The position numbers were made by a program, and so were the translations under genes. From the IMG/VR virus record IMGVR_UViG_3300030450_000555, positions 1 through 22,497 of that record: DNA of 22,497 bases. The stretch is one strand, 5' to 3'. How positions within the stretch are numbered: the first letter of the stretch is position 1; each line of letters starts with the position of its first letter. This stretch comes from a virus. The notes below the pieces were generated by a model, which was not told the DNA's origin, did not search any database, and was given only the letters and a program-made list of their open reading frames with translations. Below are positions 15,216 to 21,669 of the stretch, piece after piece.

Positions 15216-15454
15216 GCAACATAAACATCACGCAAAACAAAAATACAGTTACAGTTAATGGTGAAACAAGAGTAGTCACTGTAAAAACAGCCGGACCACA
15301 AGGACCACAAGGACCACAAGGCGCATCTGGATTAATTGTAGATGATGCTAATAAAGTTGATGGATCTATTGTTTATTATGATGCTAGTAGTGCTACATTT
15401 AAAGCAGATTCAACAACAACAAAACTTACATTAGTCTTTGGGGGTAGTTTTTAA
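15212..15454 (+). CDS. short collagen-like fibre protein (80 aa)
   Basis: The 80-residue protein has a beta-prone N terminus (NTVTVNGETRVVTVKT), then three perfect Gly-Pro-Gln triplets followed by GAS, a very short collagen-like rod, and an end part (VDGSIVYYDASSATFKADST) finishing in LVFGGSF. Collagen-like triplets are frequent in fibres of phages and help trimer formation. The ending GGSF resembles the GGTF end of the next gene. It starts inside an ATGA overlap and stops directly before ATG 15455, so it is tightly coupled. It may be a cut-down fibre or an adaptor piece. There is no evidence of frameshift or truncation. Confidence 0.65.
   Translation: MSNINITQNKNTVTVNGETRVVTVKTAGPQGPQGPQGASGLIVDDANKVDGSIVYYDASSATFKADSTTTKLTLVFGGSF
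15293..15319 (+). repeat. three perfect 9-bp collagen-triplet repeats
   Basis: GGACCACAA occurs three times in tandem, encoding Gly-Pro-Gln x3. Identical codons in all copies suggest recent slippage expansion or contraction. It is a likely length-variable site in the fibre gene. Confidence 0.85.
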
Positions 15455-16855
15455 ATGGCTAACACGATCAGAATTAAAAAAAGGGCAGCTAGTGGTAGTG
15501 CTGGCGCACCTTCAACGCTTGCCCCATCAGAGTTAGCTTTTAATGAAAATACTGGAGACTTAAAACTATATTATGGATATGGTGATAATGGTTCTGGAGA
15601 AGCATCTTCGATTATCACTGTTGGTGGTTCTGGTGCATTTTTTAGTAAAACTGATACAAGAACTGCAAATACAATTTTAGCGGGTCCAACAACTGGAAGT
15701 GCTAGTGCGCCTACATTTAGATCTCTCGTTGTCGCAGACATACCAACACTTACATCAACAAAGGTAAGCGATTTCGATACACAAGTAAGAACATCAAGAC
15801 TAGACCAATTAGCAAGTGCAACAAACCCAGTATCAGGGGTTACTCCTACTGCTGATGCTCATTTTGCAACAAAAGGATATGTAGATTCTGTTAGTGAGGG
15901 TCTAGATGTAAAACAATCTTGTAAGGTTGCTACGACAGCAAATATAACTTTATCTGGTACACAAACTATTGATGGTGTGGCTGTTTCTGCTGATGAAAGA
16001 GTACTTGTAAAAGATCAATCTACAGCTTCAGAAAATGGTATTTATCTTTGCAAAGCTAGTTCATGGGTAAGGTCTGATGATTTAGCTACTGGTGCAAACG
16101 CTGCTGGAGCTTTCACCTTTGTAGAGCAAGGTTCTACAAATGCAGATATTGGATTCGTCTGTACAACTGATACTGCGACAGTTGGTACAAATAACTTAGC
16201 TTTTAGTACTTTTTCATCTAGTGGTAATGTCACTGCTGGAAATGGATTAGATAAATCTGGTAATGAATTAAGTGTTGATCTAAAAGCAAATGGTGGTCTT
16301 GTTATCGAATCAACTGAAATAGCTGTTGATTTAGCTGCAAGTTCAATTACAGGAACTTTAGCCATAGGTGATGGTGGTACAGGTGCAACCTCTGCTTCGG
16401 CTGCTAGAACTGCTTTAGGTTTAGCTATTGGTACGAATGTTCAAGCCTATGATGCTGATTTAGATAACTTATCTGGTTGTCAGTCAGGTGCTTCTGCTGC
16501 TTTAGCTTTACTTACTTCAACAGAAGTGGGAATCCTTGACGGTGCAACAGTTACAACCGCTGAATTAAATATTCTCGATGGCGTTACGGCAACAACTTCT
16601 GAACTAAATATTTTAGATGGAGTTACATCTACAGCATCAGAATTAAATATTTTAGACGGAGTAACTGCAACAACCACAGAAATCAATACGGTTTGTGATG
16701 GTAATACTTCAGCCTCTACACCGACACTTGTTGCAACAGATAAATTTATCGTTAATGATGCGGGAAGCATGAGTCAAGTTGCGTTGAGTGGGTTAGTCAC
16801 GTTTCTTGAAGATGGTGCTACATCAGGGTTTGATGTGGACGGTGGCACTTTTTAA
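15455..16855 (+). CDS. tail fibre with tandem 13-residue repeats
   Basis: The 466-residue protein starts MANTIRIKKRAASGSAGAPS, an attachment-type N terminus followed by LAFNENTGDLKLYYGYGD. The middle (about 140-260) holds HFATKGYVDSVSEGLDVKQS and ADERVLVKDQSTASENGIYL, a domain known to me from many phage fibres. Residues 357-421 consist of five 13-residue repeats with the core ELNILDGVTATT, a repeat common in cyanophage fibres. The chain ends in DVDGGTF. There is no S74 domain, so it must be folded by another route or by a partner. It likely belongs to the host-recognition apparatus. The N terminus resembles that of the next fibre. Confidence 0.8.
   Translation: MANTIRIKKRAASGSAGAPSTLAPSELAFNENTGDLKLYYGYGDNGSGEASSIITVGGSGAFFSKTDTRTANTILAGPTTGSASAPTFRSLVVADIPTLTSTKVSDFDTQVRTSRLDQLASATNPVSGVTPTADAHFATKGYVDSVSEGLDVKQSCKVATTANITLSGTQTIDGVAVSADERVLVKDQSTASENGIYLCKASSWVRSDDLATGANAAGAFTFVEQGSTNADIGFVCTTDTATVGTNNLAFSTFSSSGNVTAGNGLDKSGNELSVDLKANGGLVIESTEIAVDLAASSITGTLAIGDGGTGATSASAARTALGLAIGTNVQAYDADLDNLSGCQSGASAALALLTSTEVGILDGATVTTAELNILDGVTATTSELNILDGVTSTASELNILDGVTATTTEINTVCDGNTSASTPTLVATDKFIVNDAGSMSQVALSGLVTFLEDGATSGFDVDGGTF
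16523..16717 (+). repeat. five 39-bp in-frame repeats in the fibre gene
   Basis: Five consecutive 39-bp units start at 16523, 16562, 16601, 16640 and 16679. They encode EVGILDGATVTTA, ELNILDGVTATTS, ELNILDGVTSTAS, ELNILDGVTATTT and EINTVCDGNTSAS. The middle three are nearly identical in protein but differ at synonymous positions, so the repeat is held by selection on the protein. Confidence 0.9.
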
Positions 16856-16860
16856 CTAAT

Positions 16861-16877
16861 AGGAGGTAAATCTTTTG
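16861..16877 (+). promoter_or_regulatory. strong Shine-Dalgarno deciding a TTG start
   Basis: AGGAGGT at 16861-16867 stands 7 nt before TTG 16875. No ATG or GTG lies at a suitable distance, and TTG gives the family N terminus (M)SNTIKLKRG. This is among the closest ribosome binding site matches in the window and probably compensates for the weak start codon. Confidence 0.8.
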
Positions 16878-18590
16878 TCTAATACTATTAAACTTAAGAG
16901 AGGTACAAGCACACCTACTTCTAGCGATATTGTTGATGGCGAAGTTGCTATTGATAAATCAGCACAGAAATTATACGTAAATGATGGTGGAACGATAAAA
17001 GAAATTGGTGGAGGGGGTGGTGTAAGTGATGGAGATAAAGGTGATATAACTGTTAGTTCCTCTGGTGCAACTTGGACTATTGATAGTGGAGTTGTAACAT
17101 CAGCCAAGATAGCAGATGGAGCAATTGTTAATGCTGATATAAATGCAAGTGCAGCGATAGATGGATCAAAAATCTCACCAGCTTTTACATCAGACATTAC
17201 AGGAACAGGAAATTTTACCCTTACATCAACTGACGCTGGTAGTTCTGCGGCCCCAGAATTGGAGTTATATAGAAATAGTGCTTCTCCAGCAGATGCGGAT
17301 TACTTAGGTCAACTTAAATTTACTGGCGAAAGTGATGACGGTAGCAAAGAAGTTTATGCAAAGATCACAGGAAAGATAGATGATGCAAGTTCTGGGACAG
17401 AAGATGGAATTATCGAATTTGCACATAGAAAAGCTGGTTCAAATGTTATTACAGGAAGATTTAAAAGTACAGAATTACAATTATTAAACGGTACAAATTT
17501 AGATGTTGATGGAACTTGTACAGCTACTACTTTCAGCGGATCGGGGGCTTCTTTAACTAGCTTGCCTTCGGGTCAATTAACTGGAGCATTACCAGCTATA
17601 GATGGTTCTAACTTAACAGGAATATCAGGTGGTTTATCCTCAGACGCACAACAAAACACATTAGGAGGTACTGCTGCTGGAGAGGATTTAAACGGTACTG
17701 CTGATCAAAATACATTTTTTGGACAAAATAGTGGTCGGAATACAACTTCTGGTACAAGAAATTCAGCTTTTGGTGCTTATTCTCTTGACACAAACACTAC
17801 AGGTTTAAGAAATGCTGTTTTTGGCAATAATGCTGGATATAGCCTTACTACAGCAAGCTACAATACCTATTTGGGGACAATGGCTGGTCAGTTAGGAACA
17901 ACTGGTGGCAACAATACGGCGGTAGGATATAAAGCATCATCAGCAGGTACTACAGCAGCAAATGGAGTAGCAGTGGGATATGAAGCTCTTACTTCATGTA
18001 CAACAGCAAATGACAATACTGCAATAGGTTATAAAGCTGGAACTGTAATTACTACTGGTGCTGGTAACGTTTGTGTCGGTGTTGAAACTGGACTATCAAT
18101 CACTACTGGAAGTACAAACACCTGTGTAGGACAGGATGCTGGTAATACATTAACTACTGGTTCAAATAATACTTGTCTGGGAAATAACGCTGTGCCTAGT
18201 GCAGCAGACGTTTCAAATGAAATTACTTTAGGTGATAGCAATATTACCTCCTTGCGTTGTCAGGTTCAAACTATTAGTTCTCTATCTGACGCAAGAGACA
18301 AAACAGATATTGTTGATTCACCAGATGGATTAGAACTTATTAATTTGCTTAGACCTAGAAAATTTACATGGGCAATGCGTGAAGAAAGTGAAAATAATGG
18401 TAGAACAGAACTCGGTTTTATAGCACAGGAATTAGATGAAGCATTAGGTGATAAAAACGATTATATACACGCTGTAAATAAAAATAACCCAAATAAATTA
18501 GAGGCTTCTTACGGTAAACTTATACCTATTCTTGTCAAAGCGATCCAAGAGCTTACAATAGAGGTTGAAACATTAAAATCAAATGGCTGA
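16875..18590 (+). CDS. tail fibre with YadA-like head repeats and S74 chaperone (TTG start)
   Basis: The 571-residue fibre begins (M)SNTIKLKRGTSTPTSS and DGEVAIDKSAQKLYVNDGG, an N-terminal attachment module like that of the preceding fibre. Residues about 110-210 form a beta domain. Residues about 255-440 are 14-16-residue repeats of the type NTAVGYKA...TTG, which resemble the trimeric left-handed beta-roll of YadA-type adhesins. Residues 471-571 are an S74 chaperone domain with Ser471 and Lys476 (SDARDKTD) as the expected cleavage dyad and a helical end. The mature fibre would be about 470 residues. Translation starts at TTG with a strong ribosome binding site. It probably binds the cell surface; the target is not predictable. 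Confidence 0.88.
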   Translation: MSNTIKLKRGTSTPTSSDIVDGEVAIDKSAQKLYVNDGGTIKEIGGGGGVSDGDKGDITVSSSGATWTIDSGVVTSAKIADGAIVNADINASAAIDGSKISPAFTSDITGTGNFTLTSTDAGSSAAPELELYRNSASPADADYLGQLKFTGESDDGSKEVYAKITGKIDDASSGTEDGIIEFAHRKAGSNVITGRFKSTELQLLNGTNLDVDGTCTATTFSGSGASLTSLPSGQLTGALPAIDGSNLTGISGGLSSDAQQNTLGGTAAGEDLNGTADQNTFFGQNSGRNTTSGTRNSAFGAYSLDTNTTGLRNAVFGNNAGYSLTTASYNTYLGTMAGQLGTTGGNNTAVGYKASSAGTTAANGVAVGYEALTSCTTANDNTAIGYKAGTVITTGAGNVCVGVETGLSITTGSTNTCVGQDAGNTLTTGSNNTCLGNNAVPSAADVSNEITLGDSNITSLRCQVQTISSLSDARDKTDIVDSPDGLELINLLRPRKFTWAMREESENNGRTELGFIAQELDEALGDKNDYIHAVNKNNPNKLEASYGKLIPILVKAIQELTIEVETLKSNG

Positions 18591-18831
18591 ACGTACCGCA
18601 GAAGAAGTTGCCACAATTTTCAGACTTGCTGGAGATAGCGTAACTCTTATCAATCAACTTGCTGCCTTATCTTCTCTAACAGATGAGCAGAAAGATACGA
18701 TTAAAAGAAACGTAGAACATCTTGAAATTATCAAAGCCTATAAAAAGGAGGATAATACTACTTCTATCTGGACAACAGAGGACTTTACTGCACAAGATGC
18801 TGCTGTTACACTAGGTAAAACAAAGTATTAA
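18583..18831 (+). CDS. small conserved cyanophage-type protein (82 aa)
   Basis: The 82-residue protein is helical for the first 55 residues (AEEVATIFRLAGDSVTLINQ; DTIKRNVEHLEIIKAYKK) and ends with TSIWTTEDFTAQDAAVTLGK. I recall small proteins with the pattern 'vkrNv.HLE..ka.k..dgtt.iwt.eDft..d.ai..G' next to fibre genes in many cyanophages, without known function. It overlaps the S74 fibre by 8 nt, so it is co-translated. It could be a fibre assembly chaperone or a fibre-associated part. Both ideas are inference from position only. Confidence 0.7.
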   Translation: MAERTAEEVATIFRLAGDSVTLINQLAALSSLTDEQKDTIKRNVEHLEIIKAYKKEDNTTSIWTTEDFTAQDAAVTLGKTKY

Positions 18832-18834
18832 TTT

Positions 18835-19005
18835 ATGGCTCGTAAGACAACTGAAGAGTTACAGGAAGAACTTAAGACGTTACAGAAAAATTACGAAGAG
18901 GCTGTTCAAGTCCAGAAAAATATACAGGATAGAGCAGTTGCTATAAATGCAATTTTAGCTGATAGAGCAGAGGAAGAAGCTGAAAAAAAGTCTTCTGCGA
19001 AATAA
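18835..19005 (+). CDS. short coiled-coil protein (56 aa)
   Basis: ATG 18835 follows the preceding stop by 3 nt in an AATTTATGGC context and runs 56 codons to TAA 19003-19005. The product is a nearly continuous amphipathic helix (MARKTTEELQEELKTLQKNY, then EEAVQVQKNIQDRAVAINAI) with an acidic then basic end. It looks like an oligomerising coiled coil. Its place directly after the fibre cassette suggests an accessory factor, but nothing more specific can be supported. The frame is open, and its start context matches that of the large structural genes. Confidence 0.65.
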   Translation: MARKTTEELQEELKTLQKNYEEAVQVQKNIQDRAVAINAILADRAEEEAEKKSSAK

Positions 19006-19118
19006 TAGAAAAGCAGTGTAGATGCTGTGGTAAGGTGTTTTCTACCACAGAGCAAAGAAGAAAATATTGTTCTAATGCTTGTAAGACAAAATTTTATCGT
19101 AGGAAAAAAGTTACTTAA
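19002..19118 (+). CDS. mini zinc-ribbon protein without a canonical start codon (38 aa)
   Basis: The frame ending at TAA 19116-19118 encodes QCRCCGKVFSTTEQRRKYCS followed by NACKTKFYRRKK. Two cysteine pairs (CxxC, then CxxxC) separated by 14 residues form a typical small treble-clef/zinc-ribbon, as in many short phage DNA-binding proteins. The frame opens after TGA 18981-18983 and contains no ATG, GTG or TTG before the first cysteines. The first GTG (19035) would cut through the zinc site. The nearest plausible starts are ATA 19002, which overlaps the preceding stop (ATAA), or ATA 19005. The zinc motif is clear. The start is unresolved. Confidence 0.55.
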   Translation: MIEKQCRCCGKVFSTTEQRRKYCSNACKTKFYRRKKVT

Positions 19119-19150
19119 CAGTTGCCATTTTTCTTGTTAAAAATCCTAAT

Positions 19151-19179
19151 GTGACGTATGGAGGAGTGACTATTATAAT
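19151..19179 (+). promoter_or_regulatory. sigma70-type promoter before the membrane-protein pair
   Basis: GTGACG (19151-19156; four of six match TTGACA) and a perfect TATAAT (19174-19179) are separated by exactly 17 bp. Transcription would begin near 19186, giving a short leader to ATG 19208. The 89-nt gap between 19118 and 19208 has no obvious terminator. An alternative reading, a small open frame through this gap, is given among the findings. Confidence 0.5.
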
Positions 19180-19207
19180 GAAAAGTAACACTAGACTTTT
19201 TAAGTAA

Positions 19208-19429
19208 ATGCTAAACCGCATCTGTCAAATTTTGAGTATTGTTTCATTTGTAATGGTAGCTTCTATGAGTGCAGGGGCATTTGTTACTTACAGATTTGTT
19301 ACGTCAGAGCAATTTAAAAGCCAAGTTATGAATCAGATACTTTCTGAAGTTAGTGGGTCTATGGGAAAAGTTTTAGATAAACAACTTCCAAAATCAACAG
19401 GTGTATCTATTCCTTTTAATGGAAATTAG
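19208..19429 (+). CDS. small membrane-anchored protein (73 aa)
   Basis: The 73-residue protein has one N-terminal hydrophobic segment (about 7-30: QILSIVSFVMVASMSAGAFV) behind a short basic start (MLNR), followed by a helical tail (EQFKSQVMNQILSEVSGSMG) and SIPFNGN. It looks like a signal-anchored inner-membrane protein with the tail outside, or an uncleaved exported protein. I remember similar 'MLNRI.QI...VSF..' proteins in cyanomyoviruses. It is the first gene after the putative promoter and overlaps the next gene. Holin or spanin-like roles are possible but unsupported. No ribosome binding site is seen. Confidence 0.7.
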   Translation: MLNRICQILSIVSFVMVASMSAGAFVTYRFVTSEQFKSQVMNQILSEVSGSMGKVLDKQLPKSTGVSIPFNGN

Positions 19430-20063
19430 AGAAATAAAAATAAATGAATTAGTTGTTCCTAAAATTAAAGTTTATGAACCATTAATTCCACGCATCAAAA
19501 AAGTACCAAAATTAATTGTTGATTATCCAGCCTGTATAAAAGTTCATAGAAATAATTTAGCAACACAGATTGATATTGATGAAAATGGCACAGTTATTGA
19601 GTGCGGTTTACAAGTGCCGAGTTTTGAGCCACTAGATTACACTCCTATGTACTTCAACCCAACATACTCATCTTTGACTAACAAAGCAGAACAAGAACCA
19701 GAAATTAAATCAGAAGAACAAAAAGTTGCAAGAAAGAAAAAAGAAGAAGACCTTTATGAACCTTGCCCACCTTTAAATCCTCAATTTATGAAAGGTGATT
19801 ACAGAAATGATAAAAGGCTGTTCAGATTTGATTCATACGAAAGAATAGAAATAGATGGAGTTATTGAGTGTGTCGAAAATTGGGAAAAAGTACCATTCAG
19901 AGAGAGTTTTATTGGTACGCCTCAAACTCTTATTTCAACTACTTTGCTCGGTGTGGTTGCTGGTGGCTCTGCGCTTTTGGCTCCTTTGATAAAAAAGCTA
20001 ATTTCTACAATATTTAAACAACTAAAGAAAAAGATCTCAAAAGAAGAAAAAGACAAGATATAA
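19419..20063 (+). CDS. conserved cyanophage-type protein with C-terminal membrane helix (214 aa)
   Basis: I choose ATG 19419, which overlaps the upstream stop and yields MEIREIKINELVVPKIKVYE; a GTG at 19401 would add six residues. The first 90 residues are Pro/Val/Ile-rich extended sequence. The middle (about 93-120) is a Lys/Glu-rich linker, then come two Cys-containing parts (YEPCPPLNPQFMKGDYRND; IECVENWEKVPF). Near residues 170-190 is a hydrophobic helix (TLISTTLLGVVAGGSALLAP), followed by a very basic tail (KQLKKKISKEEKDK). The general design, Pro-rich start, late helix and basic end, is one I recall from T4-like cyanophages, function unknown. Genes of this kind probably act at the cell envelope. 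Confidence 0.7.
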   Translation: MEIREIKINELVVPKIKVYEPLIPRIKKVPKLIVDYPACIKVHRNNLATQIDIDENGTVIECGLQVPSFEPLDYTPMYFNPTYSSLTNKAEQEPEIKSEEQKVARKKKEEDLYEPCPPLNPQFMKGDYRNDKRLFRFDSYERIEIDGVIECVENWEKVPFRESFIGTPQTLISTTLLGVVAGGSALLAPLIKKLISTIFKQLKKKISKEEKDKI

Positions 20064-20084
20064 ACATAAGCAGACATTTTTACA

Positions 20085-20121
20085 AGCCCCTTACAGGCGA
20101 TTCTGAAGGGGCTATTTTTTT
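20085..20121. terminator. rho-independent terminator between convergent operons
   Basis: AGCCCCTT (20085-20092) and AAGGGGCT (20106-20113) form an 8-bp perfect stem around a 13-nt loop, followed by A and seven T on the plus strand. It ends the plus operon. The minus strand also carries A/T-rich flanks (its downstream run is GTAAAAATG), so the hairpin may work weakly in both directions. The minus-strand stop codon lies inside the stem. Confidence 0.85.
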
Positions 20122-20783
20122 GTTTTTACGTCAATTTTGTGTGAGTGCGGTATAACTTGACCCATCTTTTCAGTAACTATGACATCAGAGCAAATAGAAT
20201 GATATGGGCTTTTAGGGTGGTATTGGATTCCAGCGATTTTAAGTTCACCGCAATTCTTTAATCTTGCTAATTCATAGTCTAATTTTTTATTATTTAATAT
20301 TTGATTCTGTATTTTCTCCTGTGTTGTAGCTGATCGTAAACAGGCATCTTGATATGCAGATCCTAAAGGAATAGAAAACGTAGCTGCTATTCCAAAATTT
20401 ATTCCTAAATTGTCTTTGTTTGCAGAATAGTTTTCTTGGTGATATAAAATCTCACCAGCGTTGGTCAAATTCCCTTGTTCGTCAGTTGCTAAATTATATA
20501 CAGGCGTTGTGTAGCGTAAGTCTTGAGGACGTTTTTGATTGAACGTGGTAGTTACAAACGGAGAGATAGTGAGCATTGAGTTTTGGCAAACTACACCACC
20601 GCCAAATTGAGACTCAATGAGATTGCCTTGTAAGACTTGCACCGCCTGATTGGAAACGCTTGATGACGACTGAGCTACGGGCGCTGCGGTTGATGAAGAA
20701 TTTGCTAAAATTGGCTTATTTATGAGACAAGTAAGACTTGTTATTGCGAGAATACTGTAGTGGTTTCTGTGACGCTTTCTGAT
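20112..20783 (-). CDS. exported Cys-containing cyanophage-type protein, start unresolved
   Basis: The frame ends at TAG 20114-20112. Its body (STAAPVAQSSSSVSNQAVQV; GGGVVCQNSMLTISPF; LARLKNCGELKIAGIQYHPK; SICSDVIVTEK) matches a family I recall from cyanophages. An N-terminal signal peptide is visible: basic RKRHRNHYS, hydrophobic ILAITSLTCLI, then NKPILA before Asn-Ser-Ser. Four cysteines in the mature part suggest disulphides in the periplasm. The only canonical start in frame is ATG 20912, which overlaps the upstream gene by 172 nt and would bury the signal peptide. I give 20783 (an ATC) as the N-terminal limit of the signal. ATT 20753 and ATA 20744 are other candidates. It is the last gene of the operon. 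Confidence 0.65.
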   Translation of the reverse strand: MRKRHRNHYSILAITSLTCLINKPILANSSSTAAPVAQSSSSVSNQAVQVLQGNLIESQFGGGVVCQNSMLTISPFVTTTFNQKRPQDLRYTTPVYNLATDEQGNLTNAGEILYHQENYSANKDNLGINFGIAATFSIPLGSAYQDACLRSATTQEKIQNQILNNKKLDYELARLKNCGELKIAGIQYHPKSPYHSICSDVIVTEKMGQVIPHSHKIDVKTKK

Positions 20784-21160
20784 GTTATTTGTCTTGTTAC
20801 GTCTGTAATTCTGCTTACTGAGGGCTGTTTGTAAACCTCTGTAAATTGAAAGGCTGCTCCATTTGTTGTTAGTGAAAAGTTTGCTTTGTTGTCTAGATCT
20901 ACTTGTTTCCATGTATAAGTTTCACCGTTCAAAGTGGTTTGTAAGTCAGTATATTTAGGACTGATACTACCGTCAGCACTGACACCCGAACCTGTAACGC
21001 TGTAAGTAGATCCTGAAAACTCCACTGTTTTAATCTGTTCGTTGATATTAGTAGTTGTTCTTGTGGTGCTAAAACTCGAGCCTTGACTGAAATTTGGGAC
21101 GACAGGGATTGCATACAGTGGGTTAGATATAAATAAAATTAATAAACCTAACCATTTCAT
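20741..21160 (-). CDS. exported beta-rich protein, paralogue of the upstream gene (139 aa)
   Basis: The 139-residue protein has a signal peptide (residues 1-17, MKWLGLLILFISNPLYA) with cleavage before IPVVPNF. The mature part is Ser/Thr-rich beta sequence with STYSVTGS at 51-58, YTWKQVDLDNKANFSLTT around 82-99, and GAAFQFTE at 101-108. It ends in SESVTETTTVFSQ. I recall similar proteins in cyanomyoviruses. Two of its motifs also appear in the 21160-21669 protein, so the pair looks like an ancient duplication. The ATG overlaps the upstream stop by one base (TAATG). Periplasmic or outer-surface location is inferred, and function is unknown. Confidence 0.75.
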   Translation of the reverse strand: MKWLGLLILFISNPLYAIPVVPNFSQGSSFSTTRTTTNINEQIKTVEFSGSTYSVTGSGVSADGSISPKYTDLQTTLNGETYTWKQVDLDNKANFSLTTNGAAFQFTEVYKQPSVSRITDVTRQITSESVTETTTVFSQ

Positions 21161-21669
21161 TAATCTAATATTGAAAGTTCTGTTACAAATTGGCCTATAG
21201 CAGTAGTACCAGCACCACCAGCCGTCACCGTTGTTAGCCCTGCACTTGTTACAGTACCAGCTAAGTTTCCAGCAACCCCACCAGAATAACTTGTTGTCTT
21301 ACTAAAAACAGGCAGATCCGCAATAATCCCCGAAGCGACATCTACTCCAGAGCCGACTGTATATGCGGCATCACCAGAAATAAATGACTCTTGGAAAGAA
21401 AATGCACTTCCCGCAGTATTAACGTCATAGGTACCAGCATCTAATGTGGCTGCGGCTGTAGCACTTGCTGGTGCAACTAACTTTCCGAAGTGATCGTCAG
21501 CGGATGCAACTTTTATATTTGAACCTGAAACACTATATGTACTAGCACCACGTTCAGCAACGGTGTAAGCACCGTCAACAGTAAGTTGAGTCGAACTGGT
21601 CATTTTGTGAATCATGTCAGCTTGCGCCGCTGGCATAAGTAACGCTGCAAGAATTAAAAACTTTTTCAT
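21160..21669 (-). CDS. exported Ala/Thr/Gly-rich protein (169 aa)
   Basis: A clear signal peptide (MKKFLILAALLMPAAQA, residues 1-17) with an AxA-type cleavage site precedes DMIHKM. The mature part contains QLTVDGAYTVAERGASTYSV with STYSVSGS at 43-50, LDAGTYDVNT and GSAFSFQE at 87-94, then an Ala/Gly/Thr-rich end with GQFVTELSILD. It is a low-complexity beta protein without cysteine. I know closely similar sequences from T4-like cyanophages. The ATG overlaps the upstream TGA (ATGA). Base composition is less AT-rich than in the tail genes (31 of 60 at 21181-21240 are G or C). Role unknown; envelope or outer-membrane action is likely. Confidence 0.8.
   Translation of the reverse strand: MKKFLILAALLMPAAQADMIHKMTSSTQLTVDGAYTVAERGASTYSVSGSNIKVASADDHFGKLVAPASATAAATLDAGTYDVNTAGSAFSFQESFISGDAAYTVGSGVDVASGIIADLPVFSKTTSYSGGVAGNLAGTVTSAGLTTVTAGGAGTTAIGQFVTELSILD

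Noticed and set aside
16523-16717. CRISPR-like regular repeats
   Set aside because: The 39-bp units are contiguous without spacers, in frame and differ mainly at synonymous sites; they encode a fibre repeat.
19178-19207. Nine-codon frame MKSNTRLFK with GGAGG upstream, as an independent leader peptide
   Set aside because: Its ATG overlaps the -10 box of the proposed promoter; as a separate peptide it has no support. It is mentioned only as part of the longer frame 19103-19207.
20929-21114. Minus-strand frame inside the 139-residue exported protein
   Set aside because: Nested in another frame of a gene with a clear signal peptide; no independent support.
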